Assembly: GCA_009602725.1 (NCBI GenBank)
Contig: WELB01000279.1
Location: 104,087 to 131,695, forward strand
Reading direction: 5' to 3'
Length of the DNA stretch: 27,609 nt
DNA from: Spirogloea muscicola
Lineage: Eukaryota > Streptophyta > Zygnematophyceae > Spirogloeales > Spirogloeaceae
Below are positions 1 to 8,385 of the stretch, piece by piece. Below the pieces are notes generated by a model that searched no databases, had not been told where the DNA came from, and saw nothing but the letters and a program-made list of their open reading frames with translations. The position numbers and the translations under genes were made by a program. The number at the start of each line of letters is the position of its first letter. The first letter of the stretch is position 1.

Positions 1-760
1 TTTGACCCGTGGTTATTGAGCGGGTCAATCTGCTGTAGGTTATGTAGATTTTTAGATGTGCTTGCCTTTGTACCTGGCCATTTGGCCTACATTTCTTTCT
101 AATACACGATCTTTTCATTCTTCGGGCCTTGTCCACATTCGGGCTGGCTTTCATAGCCCTCGCCCCTTTCGGATGAGGTCACTACTGGGTCTGTTGTGCC
201 CTGCTGCCAGCAACTCGTTCATAGCCCACACCTCTTCAGGTTGACCTTTCATCCACCCGGCCAGTCTCAGGGGTCAGTGGCAACGGAGTTCTTAGGGCTG
301 GCCTTTCACAGCCTCGCCCCTCCTTCAGGGTGCTGCTTCTATCACAGCCGTCTGCCCTTTAGGGAAGAATTCTCGGTTGGTGCCTCCGCTCGATCGCCTA
401 GCAGTTCACCTTCTTGTCAGGCCAGAGTTGAGCTTGCTTGCGCCACTGGCACCTCGCCTGGCACCAGTGCAGGCTTCGGGCTTAGGGTTCTTGAGAGCAG
501 CTACTGGCGGTCAGGGCCTTTCTTCAGACGCGTTGCAGGACAAGCTGGTGTCGCTGCTGCAGCAGTACTTGACTGCCGTGCGTGTGACTGCAAAGACCAA
601 TGCACAAGTCACATAGGCCAATGCGAAAAGCAGTGGCACAGTCATCATGTTGGAAGGACGCTTGTGTTCACATCTTCATTGTTGGTTTGTTCAAGATTGA
701 TGAGGCAACTTGTGGTCAATGTGGCATCTTCTGTTATAAAGACTGCACCTTTGTTCATTT
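1..760 (+). mobile_element. 3' end of a LINE: last codons, stop and 3' UTR
   Basis: The window opens inside the tail of a non-LTR retrotransposon ORF. Positions 2-19 read L-T-R-G-Y-stop, the same C-terminus found in eight other places here. The following sequence has the family's 3'-UTR features: a segment at about 57-125 (TGTGCTTGCCTTTGTAC...) that recurs at 17735-17800, and two hairpin copies at 141-159 and 295-313, the first preceded by a CTTGTCCACATTC block close to the family's CTTGTCCATTCCTTT. The ORF body lies to the left of the window. No host gene is seen here. The right limit is uncertain: beyond about 330 I see no further family motif, and 330-760 is unassigned, so 760 is only an outer bound. 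Confidence 0.6.
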
Positions 761-1279
761 AAGACATCCTTGATCTTTCTGTCAGGCTAGAAGTAATAGC
801 TCAGGTGTCTAGCAGGGCGTTGTGTATCGCAGGTCCCTAGCTGCTGGGAAGCTGATGCTCCTGCATGGGCAGATCAAGGCTTTTGGCCTGTGGGCTATCG
901 TGTCATTTCTTATGCAGTGATTCTGAGGTGACTTGGGCGGAAGCTTAGCAGATAGAGCGAATCTTTACGAGGTGGTGTAGCAAAAGAGCTTAACATGCAG
1001 GCTGGCACTTCGCTAACATAGGTTAGAGGTTCCTGGCTAAGCACAATATACACGGGACCGGAATGACAACAATGGTGTATGTGACCACCGCCTGAGCCTT
1101 CTTGATAAGGCCTCGCGACGTGTATACTAATGCGGGGAGCGGAAGCCATCCGATCACGCCGATCCAACGGCTAAGCCTCCTCGCACGCACCCCAGGGTTT
1201 TAACCCCTCGCCCCCCTCCACCATCTCTCTCACGAGACCCCCTGCCGAGCTCTACGCGCCTGCTGCGGCGGGGGCCCCG
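761..1279. other. Unassigned stretch without a recognisable gene
   Basis: No open frame here resembles a known protein, and I see no RNA gene or clear repeat. It lies between a LINE tail and a CCG-rich tract. It could be intron or 5' flank of the STK16-like kinase gene downstream. Confidence 0.3.
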
Positions 1280-1356
1280 GCCGCCCGCCGCCGCCGCCGC
1301 CGCCGTCGCCCATCGCCAGCGATGGGTCTCCGGCGCCGCCGCCGCCGCGGCCGCTG
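1280..1356. repeat. CCG/GGC trinucleotide tract
   Basis: Two runs of CCG/GCC (about 1281-1310 and 1331-1355) flank the short inverted repeat CCATCGC-CAGCGATGG. Open frames through it encode only poly-Ala, poly-Gly or poly-Arg and are not taken as genes. Similar tracts sit at or near the start of the EF-P, CrRLK1L and VPS13-like genes, so this one may mark the 5' region of the kinase gene. Confidence 0.6.
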
Positions 1357-1444
1357 CCCCACTTCGTGGCAGGTGAGAGGGCGAGACAGTGTCCGGCCGC
1401 CCACCTCCCTCCTCCTTCAGGTCGAGGCAGTGGAGTGTGCATCG

Positions 1445-1560
1445 GTCATGGAGGGCCTCAGTGGCTAAGCACAAAGGCAAAGCAGATGGGTATATGTGTA
1501 TCACCTGCTGCCAAGCTGACCCGCTCAAAACCCACGAGTCGGTACGTAGAGGTCGCTAGC
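1445..1560 (-). mobile_element. LINE 3'-end fragment, minus orientation
   Basis: Read on the minus strand, 1540 to 1525 gives T-R-G-F-stop, a diverged form of the LTRGY terminus. Downstream it aligns by eye with positions 5-75: CGTGGGTTTTGAGCGGGTCA against CGTGGTTATTGAGCGGGTCA, then a CTTTGCCTTTGTGCTTAGCC block like CTTGCCTTTGTACCTGGCC. It therefore opposes the copy at the left edge. Degenerate and non-coding. Confidence 0.55.
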
Positions 1561-1668
1561 TGATCCCCGAGGAGGTAGGAGCCGTGAGGTAGGAGTCATG
1601 CGCAGTCATGAGGCATTACTTCATGCTTTTCAGGCTCTTGGGTACTTCGGGATCTTGTAGTATCCATT

Positions 1669-1686
1669 GGGCTGGCCTCTCACAGC
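1669..1686 (+). repeat. Isolated LINE 3'-UTR hairpin copy
   Basis: GGGCTGGCCTCTCACAGCC is the family hairpin, preceded by TATCCATT as in better preserved copies (CTTGTCCATTCCTTT). It lies about 100 bp before the first visible kinase exon, so retroelement sequence reaches into the kinase gene's upstream intron or flank. Confidence 0.5.
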
Positions 1687-1789
1687 CAATGCATTAAATT
1701 GGAAAAGCTGTTTCTCCGTCAGTTAGTAACCTCCTATCTCCCTCCTCTATGCAATGCCGAGCCTGCTGAGTTGCCCTGAGTCATCGCAG

Positions 1790-3641
1790 ACGACGGAATG
1801 TACGCCGTCAAGAAGGTGCTGGTGCAGTCAGAGGAGCAGCTCGCGCTCGTGCGCGCCGAGGTGGCCGCCATGCGCCGCTTCGCGCACCCCAACATCCTCC
1901 CGCTCCTCGACCACTCCATCATCCCGGTCAAGGTCTGGCCACCAAACGCCTGCTTTGATCCCTCCCTCCCCCCTCTGCTCTTTGCCTCCTCTCGTCCAGC
2001 TCTCCAACATTTGCGCGTGTGGGAGCCCAGCGCGCTCGCTCTTGGTGCAAGCCCAGCGGCATCAGTCATAGCCACGCCGTGCTCGGTGCTTTTGATGTCG
2101 ACCCCAAAACCCACCGAAACAGAAGCAACACATTCAACCAAAGCCTCTATCAAAGTGAAGTGTATCGAAGCCGAAGGGGGGCGAGCTGGCAGCTACCCTC
2201 CCTCCTTCGCGAGCGGTCGGCGCTCGGCAAGGTCTGGCCAGGCTCCTGATCTGACCCACCATCGATCCACCCCTCCTTCCTCCCTCCTCTCCTTGCGGCT
2301 GCAGCCCAAGAACCCCGGCGCAGGAGGCCCCAGTCAGGAGGCGTACCTGCTGTTCCCGGTGCACCGCGGCGGCACGCTTGCCGAGCACCTCGAGCGCATG
2401 CGGCGGCCCCGCGGCAGCGCTGGTGGCCGCGACTACGAGCACTTCCCCGCCCTCGCCGTCCTCCAGATCTTCCGCCAGGTGAAGCTCCACCCCCCCTCAT
2501 TGCTTCCTCCCTCTTCCACTCTGAGCCACCGCGAACAGAGCGGCCATCTAAAACGCCATTGCTGTCATTGCCGACCGCCAGATTTGCGCCGGCCTGGAGC
2601 ACATGCACGGAGCAGCGCCCCCGCACGCCCACAACGATGTGAAGCCTGGCAACGTGCTGCTCTCAGAGGCCGCCGCCAATGGTGGTGCTGCAGATGGCAC
2701 CTCCCTTGTGGCGGTGCTCATGGATTTTGGCTCGTGCACGCCGGCAGTCCGCCGCGTCGCGGGCCGCAACGAGGCCCTCGCGCTGCAGGAGTGGGCCGCG
2801 AGCCACTGCACCGCACCGTACCGCGCGCCGGAGCTGTGGGACTGCCCGAGCCATGCTGAGTTCGATGCGCGCAACGATATCTGGTCCCTCGGCTGCACGC
2901 TGTTCGCCATCATGTCAGCTCGCCAAACCCAAATCCTTGTCCTCCTCCTCGGCCGCAGTGTGGCCTCGTTTGGCTCTCTCTCTCTCTCCCCCCTCCTCTC
3001 CCCTCCTCCTCCCTCTCCTACATCTCTTCCATGGTGTTCCTCCACACTCACTCCCTCCCTCCTCTCTTTTCATATTGTCCTCTGTTCCTCCTTTCTGCTT
3101 CTCCCACCCACAGTGCCTCTTGTGTCCTCCCTCCCTCCTTCATTCACCACCTTACCTGCCTCTTACATGCATTACGCCTCCTCTTTGTTACCTCTTCAGA
3201 TTTCATCATCTCCTTCTGTGCTCCTTCTCTATCCCAGCCGTAGTGCTGCATAAGCACTGAGATGCTGGGAATGCCTGTTGCTGTTGGTGTTAGCTTTCTC
3301 TTGGCTGCTGCGCCTTGGGACACAGCCTCCACCAGTGCCAACAGCAATTCGAGGTTGCCTCCGGCAGGTACGGGCAGTCGCCGTTCGAGTATGCAGTGGG
3401 CGAGGCGGGCGGCAGCTTGCAGCTGGCGGTGATGAACGCGGCGGTCAAGTGGCCGCCGCCGCCGGACCCGCCGTACCCGCTCGCCTTCCACCAGCTCGTC
3501 ACCTGGATGCTCCAGCCGCAGCAGTCCATTCGGCCGGCCATCGGCGACGTCGTGCTACACACCGAGCGCCTGCTTGCCAAGCTGCCACCGACATGCCAGC
3601 CGCTACTCCATGGCGGCACTGCCATCAACCTCCGTACTTGA
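1790..3641 (+). CDS. STK16/NAK-like serine/threonine kinase (5' part not visible)
   Basis: Cytoplasmic-type Ser/Thr kinase resembling the plant STK16 family. Exons by frame and GT-AG sites: 1790-1932, 2305-2478, 2582-2913, 3368-3641 (stop TGA 3639-3641). They join in phase to 307 residues. Visible motifs in order are DDGMYAVKKV (subdomain II lysine), EAYLLFPVHRGGTL, AHNDVKPGNVLL (catalytic loop with HND in place of HRD, as I recall for plant STK16 relatives), MDFGS (DFG), RAPELWDCPSH (APE) and DIWSLGCTLFAIMYGQSPFE (subdomain IX). The C-terminus ends shortly after the last helix, as expected for a kinase that is little more than its domain. The glycine-rich loop and N-terminus (about 40-50 residues) are missing. 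The first visible exon has an acceptor at 1787-1789 and begins in phase 2, so at least one exon lies upstream, probably left of the window beyond LINE-derived sequence. Either a large intron or a broken gene is possible. It is convergent with EF-P. Confidence 0.85.
2968..3240 (+). repeat. Long pyrimidine-rich tract inside kinase intron 3
   Basis: Most of the third kinase intron (2914-3367) is CT-rich on the coding strand, including CTCTCTCTCTC at about 2973-2990 followed by many CCTCC repeats. The frame stays open for long stretches, which is a composition effect. Similar but shorter CT-rich stretches occur in this gene's other introns. Confidence 0.55.
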
Positions 3642-4339
3642 CCTTAAACTTTTGAAGCTTAAAATGTGTGTCAAGCCACCTCAAACATCAGATAAAGGCC
3701 CTGATCCTTGAATTAACATACTGTTATGATCTTAAGCTACCTGCAAAGCTTATTTTGGCCTGCTGTTGCCTGCTTGGGCCCCTCCTTCAACCAGGTGACA
3801 CTAAATTCATACTTCAAAAACAACGGTAAAATATGCCACAGGCAAGCGCTGCTCCCATGGCCAACTTGTCTGCAGGTTTGGAAACCGTGAGCACAACCAA
3901 CGCTGCCCTCCTTTATATCATCAGCATGCCTAAGGACACTCGGCTCATGCAGCACAAAGGCATGCTACAGCAGCAGTGTGCGTGTGCGTCTCATTTGCAA
4001 ACTGTTGCAAATGGGCAGCGACAAGCACAGAATGATGCAGGAAAACTGGTGGCCATGTCTTTCTTGGTGTTGAGGATGAAGGAATGAGTACATGGGCTCC
4101 ACTACTGCTGCCAAGTCTAACGATCAAAAACATCCTCAAGCACAATGGGGGCAGTCAAGATGAAAGAGACTTGGTTACAGCCTACTTAAGTTGACTATAA
4201 AATATGGGGGAAGGGATAGGGGGGGGGCCTCAGTGGTGACAGCGATAGCCGAAGGGGGAGTGGTGCACATGAGAGCCTCCTTCTGGCTTGGGCACGCCAT
4301 CCTCACGCAGCTGGCGCTGAATAATGTGCAGAATCCCGC
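3642..4339. other. Convergent intergenic region (3' UTRs)
   Basis: Lies between the stop codons of the kinase (+) and EF-P (-) genes, so it should hold both 3' UTRs and polyadenylation sites. A short G-run occurs at about 4219-4227. No frame here resembles a protein and no repeat family of the window is seen. Confidence 0.5.
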
Positions 4340-6343
4340 TTAACCTCTGCTCATGTACGAGCCCGCACGTGTGTCAATGATGACGGTGTCGCCCTGGTTG
4401 ATGAACAGCGGCACCATGATTGTGGCTCCTGTCTCCAGCGTTGCGGGCTTCGTGCCACCTGACATGAAGCATGGCATGCAAGAGTTGTCATTCCTTCAGG
4501 CCCACTTGACTCACAGTCAGCCTCAAGCTCTGTGGCTGTGCAACTTGATGATGCTTGAAGAGACAATCAAAATGTGAACCTGTTGGGAAGAAGTTACTAA
4601 AGTTTTTACCGATTAGTCATGTGACACCTGACCTTTCCTCCCCAGAAGCACTGGAATGTGCAGACATTTGATATCTAGACTCTGGAAGACTTAAACTGCT
4701 GCTCATACGGGGCATCACATACCGCCACTAGCTGTGTCGCCCTTGACCCCAGGGTCCGTCTGAGTGACCGACAGCTTCACGTTGATGGGCAGCTCAACAT
4801 CAATGACCTGCCCACGAGACCGAGAGTGCGCATCAGCCGTTTCTGAGGAGTTTTGAGGCGCGCAAGGAAAGGAGGCTGATCGAGAAGAGGTGGTCTATCA
4901 CGGCAGTCCAGCTACGCACCGTGAGAAAGCACAGATATCTGGACCAAAAAAGAACAGGTTAGGAAGATTGATTTTCTACGACTACGACAATGAAAGCAAT
5001 GTCTGCATCTTGCTACCAGAGAGGCCTCAGCATAGGACTCTCACCTTGCCATTCCACTGCAGCACGTTGCATTCCATCCCCTCCATAAGCCACTTGCTCT
5101 TGTCCCCAATGTTGCCCGCCGTAAGCCGCGTCTCCTCATATGTCCCCTGCACGAAGACCAAGGTGGACGGAAGCTCTGACTGGCAATGTTATTGGTTGCT
5201 GGAGGCAAAAGTGACCACCAATCTAGCTGCTTACAGAGTAGCAGAGCAGTGGCTTGCAAAGCACCCCGAGCTGGAGCCCTCACCATGTCCATGAACACAT
5301 ACTGGTCGCCCTCAGCGTATGTGTACTGCATGACCTCCTTGGTCACAGTCGCCTCGTCGATCTGCTCCCCATGCAGCGCCCAGCAGAATGACAACGGCAG
5401 TGAGCTTGTGAGCCATGCGGCCACGGACAGCCTCAACCCTTGCCCTGATGAGATGAGAAGCATCATGGAAAGGTGTGGAGAGAGCCAGAGTTGATCATAT
5501 TATGTCTCTGCAGTATCAGCAGCAAGTACTGACCATCGAGACAAGCTGCATAAACTTCATGACAGAATCACGAAAAGACGAGAGTAGGTTTCAAAAATTG
5601 TTAAATATATGTCTTTCAAAACGTTGTAGGAAATGGGTGGGTTGGAGGTTAAGCTCTCACCGACTCTCCCGCTCGGAAGGTCCTCTCCACCGTGTTGCCG
5701 GTGACGTAGTTGCGCAACTTTGTGCGCACAAACGCCGCACCCTTGCCGGGCTTGACGTGCAGGAACTCTGAGCGGGGACCAATGTCAGGACAAGCGAAGT
5801 TGGCGTTCAGCACGCGATGGCACTGAGCCACTGAGGCCGTCACCCGCTGAACTGACTACAAGTGACGAGCTCCTGCCGCAAGTTGCTGGCCAGTATGCAG
5901 TGCCAGTGGCGGCCTTGCAGCTCTAACGGCATGGCCGCCGCAACCCATGTCGCCGTCGGTGGCGTGGCAGCTGCTTGATCAGATGGACCGCAGGAGAGCA
6001 CAGCCAGCACCGCAACTTTGGCGCCGGCGGCGGCGGCGGTGGCGGCGGCGGCGGCTGCGGCGGGGAGGTATCAAACCTTGGACCCTCCAGGGGGCGCCGT
6101 CGATCTCCAGGCTGGTGCCGTTGCGGATGTCGTTGCTGGAGAGCGCGACGATGCCTGCGGATGGAGCGACGCGGCGGCCAGGCGCTGAGCCGGCGGCGGC
6201 GGCGGCGGCGGCGGATTTCATGCGCCCCGCGCGTCTTCCTATGAAGTAGCCATCGTTTTTTGCTGGCCTTGTGCCCATGTACCGCAAAACTTTTTCAAGC
6301 AGCNGCCCGCCGCCGCCACCGCCGCCGCCGCCGCCGCCGCCAT
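4340..6343 (-). CDS. efp: Elongation factor P, plastid-type
   Basis: EF-P binds ribosomes stalled at proline-rich stretches and promotes peptide bond formation; this one is predicted to act in the plastid. Exons (minus strand): about 6077-6343, 5661-5767, 5284-5361, 5045-5146, 4723-4807, 4340-4458 (stop TAA). The mature part is about 185 residues, the normal EF-P length. Motifs in order: [40 protein letters not shown] with the conserved modifiable lysine of the PGKG loop, [77 protein letters not shown], and the end [17 protein letters not shown]. The ALSSND start and Ala-rich leader match plastid EF-P of plants. The best initiator is the ATG at 6343 (Met plus an alanine run), but it is out of frame with the mature domain as written, and an N lies at 6304. 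If that N hides a different repeat length, the frame is restored. Other in-frame ATGs are 6422, 6278 and 6221. Confidence 0.9.
6021..6341. repeat. GGC/GCG tracts in EF-P exon 1 and intron 1
   Basis: Three runs occur: about 6021-6062 in intron 1, 6191-6214 coding alanines in the leader, and 6305-6341 coding the alanine run after the ATG at 6343. The undetermined base at 6304 lies at the edge of the last run. Repeat-length errors here would shift the leader's reading frame. Confidence 0.7.
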
Positions 6344-6429
6344 GGCTGGTCCGGCTTAACTGGTTTCCATTAGCGGCGGCCGTCGGGGCGTCGTTCGGGC
6401 AGCTCGCGTCAGAGCAGCCCATCGGCGCG

Positions 6430-6789
6430 CATCCCTCGTTGGGCTTGGCTGGTCCGGCATAAGTGCTTTACATTAGGGGCAGTTGTCGGGGCGACGTGCA
6501 CACGTGGCAGTATTAGTTCCAGCACAGTACGGCCACGTGCTGGTGTGCGTTGATCGCGTGAGTAGTTTTGGGTACTAACGTAACACTGTTACCTTAGCCA
6601 CCGTAGCATAGGGCTTCGTGCTATTATGTAGCCTCGAATGTCGAATATAGAAATATGGTGAGTCAGTGGGTCGGTAGAATCACCCACTCCGCCTATTCTG
6701 CTCGGCCGATGAGAGTCTCCATAGGTAAGGGAGGCCCCGGCACATCGTATCATTGGCCCGAACAGTCTTGTGGCTCTGAGTGCGGCGAT
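6430..6789. other. Upstream flank of EF-P; no gene seen
   Basis: Should contain the EF-P promoter (minus strand). I see no convincing TATA box, no conserved frame and no copy of the window's repeat families. Confidence 0.3.
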
Positions 6790-6976
6790 ACGGCGCTGTG
6801 TGCACGGCGGCTCTGTGTGCGGCGAGGCGGCGCTGTGTGCACGGCGGCTCTGTGTGCGGCGAGGCGGCACTGTGTGTGCGGCGGCTCTGTGTGCGGCGAG
6901 GCGGCGCTGTGTGTGCGACAGCTCTGTGTGTGCGGCCAGGTGGAGCTGAGTGCTCGCCGGCTCTGTGTAAAACCAG
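6790..6976. repeat. 37-bp minisatellite, five copies
   Basis: Tandem units start at 6790, 6827, 6864, 6901 and 6940, with lengths 37, 37, 37, 39 and 37. Units 1 and 2 differ only at the first base; units 4 and 5 are increasingly diverged. Each unit holds two related halves around CTGTGTGC (GGCGCTGTGTGCACG and GGCTCTGTGTGCGGCGAG), so an 18-19 bp ancestor probably doubled first. Open frames through it (for instance His/Thr/Pro-rich on the minus strand) are by-products of the repeat. Confidence 0.9.
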
Positions 6977-7204
6977 GCAAGCCTTTGTGTTACTCTGAAG
7001 TCTTTGTGATCATGTCTGCGTCTGCGTCCGCATTTGCACCAAGACGAGGACGGCCTGCCGGTCCTCCTACCTCAAGACAGGAAGTGGCTGTAAGACATAA
7101 AGGACAGGTGCAAAATGTAGATCGTGAACAGCAGGTTCAGGTTGCAGATCATGGAAGACGAGGGCAGGCAAAGCAATAGTCGTTTCACGAAAGTGGTCAC
7201 GGAG

Positions 7205-7300
7205 GAGAAAAGCGCGGCCAAATTGACTTGTGGCTGTGAGAGGCCAGCCCAAAGAGAGAAGGCGCGCGGAGCGCATGAAATGAAAGGGACGCCAATCCAA
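7205..7300 (-). mobile_element. LINE 3'-UTR fragment, minus orientation
   Basis: Contains AAGCGCGGCCAAATTGACTT and the hairpin GGCTGTGAGAGGCCAGCCC (7232-7250), matching the block at 18231-18273 and, in reverse, 17596-17640. The right part (GGAGCGCATGAAATGAAAGG) resembles 19190-19215. Non-coding remnant. Confidence 0.55.
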
Positions 7301-7539
7301 GCCAATACATTGCTCAGGCAGAGTCTAGTGCAAATTGAACAAGGCTACATGATTCGATGACCTGAACTAAGGAATGGACAAGTATTGAGGGAGCTGATGG
7401 TGCAGAAAGCACACAAAGGTGCGATAGACAAGGCATTGGCCAGCACCAACAAGCGCTCAGTAGCGTGGTCGGGAACGGCGCCGGGTACAGGTTGCAGCAC
7501 TTCCTGGAGGCTCGGTGCCTTTGGGTCTTGTGTCCTGCT

Positions 7540-7790
7540 ACCGCATGCGATTGTCTATGTCCCTCCAGCGCTCCCAAGCGCTTGCTTTGCACCGCCGCGC
7601 CGGTCGCGCCCTTGCAGCAGCCTCTGGCTTGCGCATTGGGGTTGCTCTTCCTCCCCTCAGCTCATCTGACATCCTAATGCTGACCCGGGGGTACTAAGAG
7701 CGCCCTGTCTGCCTAGCCTGTGGCTCCGTCATAAACACCTGTATGCATCTGGCTGGCTTTCACAGTCGCTCTTTTAATATGAGCAGCTGC
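7540..7790 (+). pseudogene. LINE ORF C-terminal fragment and 3' UTR
   Basis: Reading + from 7543: YRMRLSMSLQRS, then RRAGRALAAASG, then SSSDILMLTRGY and stop TAA at 7695-7697. This aligns by eye with the end of the longer LINE ORF at 15862-17517 and with the fragment at 18569-18868. Upstream the frame loses similarity, so the fragment is 5'-truncated. A hairpin relative (GGCTGGCTTTCACAGTC) follows at 7751-7767. The piece 7775-7805 (TTTTAATATGAGCAGCTGC) resembles 15511-15532. Confidence 0.7.
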
Positions 7791-7792
7791 AT

Positions 7793-8056
7793 TCATTTTC
7801 GAAAGCGTGGTCTGCAGTAAGAAGGGCCCACGTCCACCGAAGTCACAATCTGCTGTGCGAGGTTGCTGAGAGCAGCAGCTGTCATGGCTATCATGAAGAG
7901 GTGAAAGTCTTGAGTGGGCGACTTGCTCGATCCAGATCCTCTGACAAGGGATTGGCTACTGAGGGGCCGACAGCGCGGGAGCAGGAGAATAAGCTCAAGA
8001 AGCGATGTACTAAGAATTACAGTCACACCAGCAGTAGCTTTGAATATCACTTCCAT
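7793..8056 (-). other. Unrecognised 87-codon open frame
   Basis: An open frame directly after a splice-acceptor-like TGATTTTGCAG. The start is apolar (TAGVTVILSTSLLELILLLP), which could be a membrane segment. I recognise no family. It lies downstream of the CrRLK1L stop on the same strand, so it may be 3' UTR, a small separate gene or chance. Confidence 0.15.
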
Positions 8057-8385
8057 ACTGCAAAATCATATGATTAGTGCAGCTTATGAATTGCAAGCTG
8101 CTCGCATGTTGGGAAATGAGTACTCAGACACGGCCTTCATCTCCCATTGCCAATACCTGCTGATGACCAGAGCTGAATGACTTTGGTAACAAGACTACAA
8201 GCAGTCTCTAAATGTCATGCTCTTGGCAATCAAAGAGGGCGAAGCGCTCCTTTGGAGTTGAAAGCGTTTGAGCAGCCTCCACGGGTAAAAATGAATGAAA
8301 TGGGTGCTTTGCACTTACAGCAGTCAATTGACCATTAGGAGGAGCCTCTGTGAGAGTAGATGGCTCAGCAGGCTAATTGAGTGTC

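Noticed and set aside
910-1167. 85-codon minus frame
   Set aside because: No similarity to a known family, no splice signals and no start context; not distinguishable from chance.
1154-1528. Minus-strand Ala/Gly-rich 124-codon frame as a gene
   Set aside because: It consists largely of the CCG tract and part of a LINE tail; there is no recognisable protein or splice partner.
6790-6976. CRISPR-like array
   Set aside because: Units are contiguous without unique spacers, and the window is eukaryotic nuclear DNA.
6750-6980. His/Thr/Pro-rich or Cys-rich repeat proteins in the minisatellite
   Set aside because: The repeat unit is open in several frames on both strands, units of 37 and 39 bp shift frame, and no start context or splice signals support translation.
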